Source: Physella acuta (lineage: Eukaryota; Mollusca; Gastropoda; Physidae). Taken from it: a stretch of 64,000 nt of DNA. The notes beneath the pieces were generated by a model, which did not search any database, was not told the origin of the DNA, and saw only the letters and a list, made by a program, of their open reading frames with translations. Positions 57,588 to 64,000 of this stretch are shown here, piece after piece (positions within the stretch are counted from its first letter, which is position 1; each line of letters starts with the position of its first letter). The stretch lies in the NCBI RefSeq assembly GCF_028476545.1, contig NW_026732998.1, positions 1 through 64,000 on the forward strand, written 5' to 3'. The position numbers were made by a program, and so were the translations under genes.

Positions 57588-57689
57588 TAAAAACTTGTGT
57601 AAAGAGGACTTTGTTCAAAAGGGTAGATGAAGCAGAGTTTATCTGTTTTGTTGGTGAAGGGGATCTAGTGATTATGTAGTGGTAGATTG

Positions 57690-58000
57690 TATTACTAACT
57701 GTACATTCCTGGGGACTGAAGGACACTAACTCTTCAAGGGACTGAAGGGCACTAACTCAATCAGGGGGCTGAAGGGGAACTAACTTAAGCAGGGGACTGA
57801 AGGACACTAACTCAATCAAGGGACTGAAGGGGAACTAACTTAAGCTGGGGACTGAAGGGGAACTAACTTATCAAGGGACTAAAGGGGAACTAACTTAAAC
57901 AAGGGACTGAAGGGGAACTAACTTAAGCAGGGGACTGAAGATGAACTAACTTAATCAAGGGACTAAAGGGTCCACTAATTTAAGCAGGGGACTGATGGTT
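57690..58000 (+). repeat. 26-28 bp minisatellite x about 11 downstream of the DHX57-like gene
   Basis: Unit GGGACTGAAGGGGAACTAAC plus TTAAGCA; variants TCAATCAA and GACACTAACTC. Confidence 0.9.
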
Positions 58001-58464
58001 TATCTGGCAGATGAAGTTGAAGTCCTCCACTGAATCTCAGTAGAATCTTGCAGTCATAGTTTGACTGTGATTAGAACTGAACGCTTTCAGTCCCTCCTGA
58101 TCTCTATATGAAAAGTTATTTGCGTAAAAAAGTTACATTTGAGTCTTTTACTAAAACAATATTTATAGTTGAACTCAATTTGTACATATCCTTCTTTGTG
58201 ATCTAAAAATTTTTAACAGTTTTATATTTTTAACTCAAATGGTAAATGGTAAAACTGCATTTGATTGAACAATCAAAACAAAATTTGTATGATTGTAAAC
58301 AACTTTAAATACATGTTTCATGAAAAATATAATGTTGGTGATAAGCTCAAGTTTCTAACAAATGCTCTTTCATTCAATTCTTTCCAGAGGTGCTTTTGTA
58401 AAATTAATTTGTAAAGCATCAATTACCTGTATATTTGTTGTTGATTACATGCTATTTTGTGCCA

Positions 58465-58529
<65 letters not shown>
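58465..58529. repeat. (TA)n microsatellite
   Basis: About 65 bp of TA dinucleotide. Confidence 0.95.
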
Positions 58530-58534
<5 letters not shown>

Positions 58535-58639
58535 ATATTTATGAGCAGTCTTGTCTTTATTCTCTTGCCATTTGCATAATTATGTTTTTATTGAAAATAA
58601 CTAATTTTATACATTACATTTTAAAGAAGTTACTATCAG

Positions 58640-58793
<154 letters not shown>

Positions 58794-59469
58794 TATTAAC
58801 TTGATACTTGGGTTGGAGAAGAATTGGTTTTATAGCTGTCTTTTTGCTATAGAGATCTTGGGATGGTGAAGTGATATGTCCTATAGATATTTTGGTGGTA
58901 TATAAATCTTGGTCCAAACTGGACGCTTGGGTTGGTTTACAAACGCCAAACCACAGTGTACCACGTTACATTTTATTGCATGTAAATTTTAATGGCAGAT
59001 GAAGTAGAGTTTGTCTACAACCTCTCTTGTGATGCTGGATAGTTGTTATTGTTAGTGACCTGTTGCTGCGGTTACTTTACTGTTTATGTTGTGTTTTTTT
59101 TATAATTCAAGTATTAAATGTGATACATTTTTATATGTGGTTTTAGACTTTTCAATCATAACTTATGTTATTCACAGTCCCTGCTGCACATGCGCACACA
59201 CACATGCACATATAAATAAAGAAATATGTGTACATTTATTGTATAAACAAAAGTATATATAGGCTATAATGGCTCAATTGATTTTCCTAGAGGAGACATT
59301 TATTTTAATGAAAAACATGATTTTTCAAAAAGGGAAATAATAACCTAACCATCGTACTGTTAGAATTAAATTAGTTATGTCCCTTGTGGATCCATACGAT
59401 TACCATTCGGATGTGTTTGGTCCATGCTCCACACGTCTTTTAATATTTTACTTTCATTGTCTAAATAAT

Positions 59470-60190
59470 AGCTTGGTGCTATAGAGTCCTTGGTGCTTTA
59501 GATTAGAGAAGTCTTGGTGCTATAGAGAAGTCTTGGTGCTATAGAGAAGTCTTGGTGCTATAGAGAAGTCTTGGTGCTATAGAGAAGTCTTGGTGCTATA
59601 AAGTTCTTGGTGCCTAAGAGAAGTCTTGGTGCTATAGAGAAATCTTGGTGCTATAGAGAAGTCTTTGTGCTATAGAGAAGTCTTGGTGCTTAAGAGAAAT
59701 CTTGGTGCTATAGAGAAATCTTGGTGCTATAGAGGTCTTGGTGCTATAGAGAAGTCTTGGTGCTATAGAGAAGTCTTGGTGCTATGGAGACGTCTTGGTG
59801 CTATGGAGTTCTTGGTGCCTAAGAGAAGCCTTGGTGCTATAGAGAAGTCTTGGTGCTATAGAGAAGTCTTGGTGCTATAGAGAAGTCTTGGTGCTATAGA
59901 GAAGTCTTGGTGCTATAGAGAAGTCTTGGTGCTATAGAGAAGTCTTGGTGCTATAAAGTTCTTGGTGCCTAAGAGAAGTCTTGGTTCTATAGAGAAGTCT
60001 TGGTGCTATAGAGAAGTCTTGGTGCTATAGAGAAATCTTGGTGCTATAGAGAAGTCTTGGTGCTATAGAGAAGTCTTGGTTCTATAGAGAAGTCTTGGTG
60101 GTATGGAGTTCTTGATGCTTTGAATTATAGATGACTTGGTATTTTGGACAAGTTTTGGTGCAATAGAGATCTTGGTGCTGTTGAGAAATC
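59470..60190 (+). repeat. 22-bp minisatellite x about 30
   Basis: Unit GAAGTCTTGGTGCTATAGA with small variants (AAATC, TTTGTG, CCTAAGA). A subset pattern TGCTATAAAGTTCTTGGTGC recurs near 59598 and 59952, suggesting larger block duplications. Confidence 0.95.
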
Positions 60191-60666
60191 TTGTTAGTAT
60201 AAGGGTGTTGTTGCTTTGGAGAATTTGTTGCTGCTATAGTTAAAACTTCCTGTCAAGTTGACCAAAAATATCGCTACCGTAGAGAGTGTAGAGAATGCTT
60301 TGTTCTATATCTACAAAAGACAAAACACACAAAAAGGTATATAAGCACACATTTCTCTCCAATAGACGGGAGTATGGAAGGGGGAAGTTGAAGAAAGACA
60401 ACGTGTTTCAGATTTATTTGTCTTTGCATACATTATACACTTTTTTGCTCAATATTTTTTTTAAGGGGGGGGGGGAGGGTTGATTCACATCTTTTCCATG
60501 CTGTCCATGCGTTCTCTTACAACCAACAAATGACCAGCTCATTTATTTAACTTTTCCACCCTTCTCTTCTCCACCCCCCCCCCCCCTCATCACCTAAGCT
60601 CTACAAGCCCTCCCTGTTTGTTCCTCTAGAACAATTATTTTGACATAACACCCTGTTGGTTTTTAG

Positions 60667-60717
60667 ATCCGACGCCTGGAACTCTGGGAGACTGAGCTCT
60701 ACCGAGTGTATGTGTAG
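60667..60717 (+). CDS. Orphan terminal-exon-like frame, unassigned
   Basis: After an acceptor-like TTGGTTTTTAG the frame reads IRRLELWETELYRVYV and stops at TAG. Composition looks coding and GC is high. No upstream partner exon was found between 57.4 and 60.6 kb. It may be an alternative last exon of the DHX57-like gene, the end of an unrecognised gene, or chance. I do not recognise the peptide. Confidence 0.2.
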   Translation: MRRLELWETELYRVYV

Positions 60718-60847
60718 AACCCTGTATCCACAAACATTCCCCCCCCCCCCCTACCTCCCAAAGGAACCAAGTTCCCTGCCATATGTTCCCTGCCACCATG
60801 ACAGCTACTTTAGTTACGCCATGTCCGAAACTGCCGCGGAACATTAT

Positions 60848-60850
60848 TTG

Positions 60851-60898
<48 letters not shown>
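60848..60898. repeat. Poly(T) tract, about 50 bp
   Basis: A T homopolymer followed by GTTTAGTAATAAAAAAAAAAG. It could be the poly(A) tail of a reverse-oriented retrosequence; the GC-rich block at 60910-61110 would then be unrelated, so this is left open. Confidence 0.6.
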
Positions 60899-60899
60899 T

Positions 60900-61660
60900 T
60901 TAGTAATAAAAAAAAAAGCTAGAACGTCTGTTTAGTGAGCGGACGATAAACGACTTGTTTGTGCTTTCACGCCGCGCGAGACACGGTACAAGCCTCGTTT
61001 TGTTGGTGTTCGCCTCGCCCGGCCTTTGGTTCAAGTTCATCAACTCAGCTCTCGCGTTACGGCCGATAACTCTTCTCGCGTTAAAAGCAGAAGGTGGGCC
61101 CACACCGCCATCTTTTATTTTTATTATTTTTTTTTCTCTCTCTCGCTGGTATTAACCGAAACAAAGGCATTAATCACACGAACAGCATTCGACATTTAAA
61201 GACCGCCGCTCGCGAAATCTTTTTCATGTTTTACAAGCGAATCCAGCTTTAAAGCTAGAGGTCATAATGTCATGACAATGTCGCTGATTCTAGAGGTGTA
61301 TTAATGTTAATGAAATTATTTTTTTTGGGGGGGGGGGGGGGGGTTGGAGAGAGTAAAATGAGAAGACCATCAAATATATTTTCATTTTGACGATATTATT
61401 TTGCTCCAACGTGGTTCGACGTCATTAGTTGATTTGTAATTTATTTTCATTTAAACGATAATTTTTTTTAAAACCCAATGTCCTATGACTTTATAGACAG
61501 CTTGGTAATTTATTTTCATTTTTTTTTTGTATTTCATATATGGAAAAAATTGAATTTAAAATAAGTTTTAAGAACAATAAAAACGTAGCTTTGAGATTTT
61601 CAACTATCTTCGAAATAGTCAACAATCAACAACTCTTGAGACGCTTTGCAATCATTTGGC
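60900..61660. other. CpG-rich patch and AT-rich flank, no recognised gene
   Basis: 60910-61110 is GC- and CpG-rich (CACGCCGCGCGAGACACGG, TTCGCCTCGCCCGGCC) with open frames on both strands but no known domain. After 61110 the sequence turns AT-rich with T runs and a G run at 61327-61343. Confidence 0.35.
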
Positions 61661-61667
61661 CAGTAAA

Positions 61668-61877
61668 CAGTGTCTCTTCCAGACTTTTTTCTCCGGGGGT
61701 GCACTTGAAATTTTCGGGGGGGGGGGTGCGGACAAAAATTTCCGGGGGGCGGACACTGTCAAAAGTATATATTTTCTATATAAATTCCATTTCGTTCGGG
61801 GGGGGGGGGGGGGGGTTTGACTTTCTTCTGGGGCGGTGCCCCCCCCCCCCCGGAAGAGATGCCTGGAAGAAACTCTG
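61668..61877 (+). mobile_element. MITE-A copy, full length, perfect 8-bp target duplication
   Basis: CAGTGTCTCTTCCAG to GGAAGAAACTCTG, 210 bp. CCAGTAAA is found at 61660-61667 and 61878-61885, identical. The core TATATTTTCTATATA lies between G runs. Confidence 0.92.
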
Positions 61878-62754
61878 CCAGTAAACAATCACTGAAAACC
61901 CTAAATAATCATTTTCCCACTTAACAATCATTGAGAAGCTACACAATCATTGTACACTCAGCAATCTTTGAAACCCTCGACAACAATAATGTAAGGCTAT
62001 TTCTGTAGTCATCTCCCACAGCACGTGAAGCGCGTCCAAAAATAGCTGTCCGTATCTCGCGGGCCGACTCATTAATTAGCTTATGAAACTGCAATCAACG
62101 TTCGTTCTGTTTGTCGGGGCACCCACCGCTGGAGGGGAGAGAAAAAATTCGCTGACGGTTATAATGGGGTGGGGTGGGTGGTGTGGGGGGGGGGGGTCTT
62201 TAATTTGTGACGTCTTTACGAAGGGAGGAAAGGGGTATCTAAACAAAATTTTACTTTTTTTGGACGCGTGGAGAAAGAGGGAGAGAGAGAGAAAGAGAGA
62301 GACAGAGAGAGAGAGAGAGAGAGGGATAACGGAAGAGAGAACGGGTTATGTTCTAAAATTTAAATTTTCTTTGTTCATCAATAATAGATGATCGCCTTTT
62401 TTGAGTGATGTTTTAAAAGACCCAATTACAATTAGCAGGTAGACCAACTATAACGGTCACAACAATGCAGTATGTAAAGTAACCAGAGAAGGCAATTTAT
62501 TCAAGAATTTCCAATGCACGTCGTCTCCCCACCCATCCATCCCCACTCTTGCATTAATTGATAATTTAAAAAAAAAACAAAGTCCGGCATATACGATTCG
62601 TATGATGTTCGTTTCCCCTTTTTACTTGATCCTATGACGTAATCTTTAGTGTGAAAATCGGCCATCTTTCAGAAACTGGATTTAGTTAAGCCCCCCCCCC
62701 CCCCCCCCGTTCTCCCATCCAATAAAATGTGAAAAACCCCTGAGAAGATATGGT

Positions 62755-63060
62755 AGCTTTAGTGCATGTGACTTTAGGCATCGAGCCCGTAAGACCTCGA
62801 GTTCACCCAGTTCTGATAGGTAGGACCTAGCTCACGTTAGGTAAAGTCGATTCGGCTGGGCATAGTGCTGACCAAAAACTACCCCTTCGTATGCCGAACA
62901 GTGTTTCTTTCAGGCTTTTTTTTTCTCTCTTTTTCTCCTGGGGGGGGGGGGGGGGCGGACACTGGTAAAAATATATAATTTCTATATAAATTCCATTTTG
63001 TTTGAGGGGGGGGGGGGCGGTAGAAAATCTGATGCCGAAGTCACATAAAACAGATAAAAA
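62755..63060 (+). mobile_element. SINE family 1 copy split by a short MITE-A
   Basis: Diverged head, then CACCCAGTTCTGATAGG and GGCTGGGCATAGTGCTGACC, interrupted at 62899 and resumed at 63040 (GTCACATAAAACAGAT). Confidence 0.8.
62899..63031 (+). mobile_element. Short MITE-A derivative inside a SINE
   Basis: 133 bp from CAGTGTTTCTTTCAG to GTAGAAAATCTG; the second G-rich half is lost. ATGCCGAA flanks it exactly (62891-62898 and 63032-63039), an 8-bp hAT target duplication taken from the SINE tail. Confidence 0.88.
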
Positions 63061-63388
63061 AGTAAAACGGTCCACGGGGCTAACGTCAGCTAGGTACCCC
63101 CATCATCAGAGCTGGGTGGACTCAGGGACGTTCTACGTACTTAAGCCCGGATTCGAAATGGCGACTTTCGGGGGTTCGCGGTCGTAGGCTCTACCATTCG
63201 ACTTCTCCGTCCCCTTGTTTCTGTGACCACGACACAAAAAGCGATAGTGTGGTCAGTACTATGACCAGTCGTCTTTACTATCTCTAGCGTTTGTCAGGTA
63301 CCCACCACAGCTGGGTGGACTCAGGGTTGTTCTACGTACTTGAACCCGGATTCGTATTCTCTGCAATTCGATTACTCCGTTCCCACAA
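63060..63388 (-). mobile_element. Two SINE family 1 copies in tandem
   Basis: 63060-63235 and 63236-63388 both read, on the complement, a head with GAATCCGGGTT or close, CCACCCAGCT and a GTGCTGACC-like part. They share orientation and ACGTTCTACGTACTT/TTGTTCTACGTACTT text not typical of the other copies, so they may be a tandem duplicate. Confidence 0.7.
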
Positions 63389-64000
63389 ATTTAACAGCCC
63401 ACTGTTATATATAAATATATCGATATATTTAAAAATGTAACTGTTCTGATATTTATTGAATAAAATAAAATTTGGGAATCTTTGGAAAAAAAACAACAAC
63501 GCCTTATTAAAATTTTGAGAACCTCTAATGTATTTGATTGAACCCGGTGTTTCTTAAACGGGTCCCTGATCCCCCTCATAGATAATCTGTAGGTGTAGTC
63601 TGTTTAACAGACACAAGACGGGCAGTTAGCGATCAGGGGGTGGAAGGTACACCCATGTAACGCCTCGCCGATGTGTTTGTTTGATTAACGCTATACCTGC
63701 ATCAAAGGGGGATAACTATGGCGCAAAGAATAACCAGACACGTACGTCTCACCCAGGGGAGACAAGCAGAACGGCCAAGGGGAAATGATCCGGGTTTGAT
63801 TAACGCCCTTTGTTGTTCTATGAGTTGTACGATGTTTTTTTTTTTTTTTTTATTTAAATGTGAGCGAGGTTTCTGACGTCACAACATGGCGGAGGGGATG
63901 TAATGCTCTCATTACCTTGTGGATAAAATAACAAACAAATGATATCTCCTCGCCTGAAGAGCTGGTAGTACAACATATGGCGGATAAACAAAAAAAAAGT
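63389..64000. other. Right flank with possible promoter
   Basis: No exon confirmed. TGACGTCA (CRE) at 63874-63881 is followed after three bases by ATGGCGG, a YY1-like site, in a GC-rich context; another ATGGCGGAT-type stretch is at 63978. The ATG at 63885 stops after five codons. It may be the promoter of a gene starting to the right. Confidence 0.35.

Noticed and set aside
59665-59880. Cysteine- and tryptophan-containing repeat protein (CYREVLVL type)
   Set aside because: Derived from the 22-bp minisatellite; the frame breaks at every variant copy.

Overview
The window is nuclear DNA of an animal, most likely a gastropod mollusc. Genes are intron-rich with GT-AG splice sites, the background is AT-rich, and there are many (TA)n microsatellites, long G or C homopolymer runs, tRNA-derived SINEs and hAT-type MITEs. 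The mollusc assignment is inferred from the style of the SINEs and is not proven. No bacterial features were seen.

Two complete protein genes were reconstructed exon by exon. They sit head to head, with start codons about 0.8 kb apart at 37800 and 38594. On the minus strand, 27669-37800 holds a 14-exon SLC35F6 orthologue (417 codons; drug/metabolite-transporter fold, lysosomal and mitochondrial membranes in mammals). On the plus strand, 38594-57369 holds a 26-exon DEAH-box RNA helicase closest to DHX57 (950 codons). It has a full helicase core, HA2 and OB regions but lacks the RWD, UBA and zinc-finger N-terminus of vertebrate DHX57. All exon junctions join in frame.

The left 27 kb contains no recognisable host gene. 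It holds SINEs, two hAT-type MITE families (called MITE-A and MITE-B here), a hAT-type element C, a decayed hAT transposase (about 19.4-21.0 kb), a solo LTR inside a SINE (2061-3029), a young non-autonomous LTR element with identical 313-bp LTRs (13032-15548), many minisatellites, and a cluster of five CRE palindromes (3948-4208). Target-site duplications could be read directly for many insertions, so their order can be worked out. Examples are LTR in SINE, MITE in SINE, and MITE in hAT in SINE.

The most unusual structure is inside the helicase gene. At four different introns, short tandem duplications span the 3' splice site and copy the acceptor plus the first bases of the next exon (exons 11, 16, 21 and 22; up to eight good decoys for exon 22). 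One more duplication copies the exon 12 donor side. Every decoy acceptor leads to an early in-frame stop, so use of any decoy would give a truncated or NMD-sensitive transcript.

The right end (57.4-64 kb) holds minisatellites, SINEs, two MITE-A copies with perfect 8-bp target duplications, one orphan exon-like ORF (60667-60717), and a CRE next to an ATGGCGG motif at 63.87 kb that looks like the promoter of a gene lying to the right.
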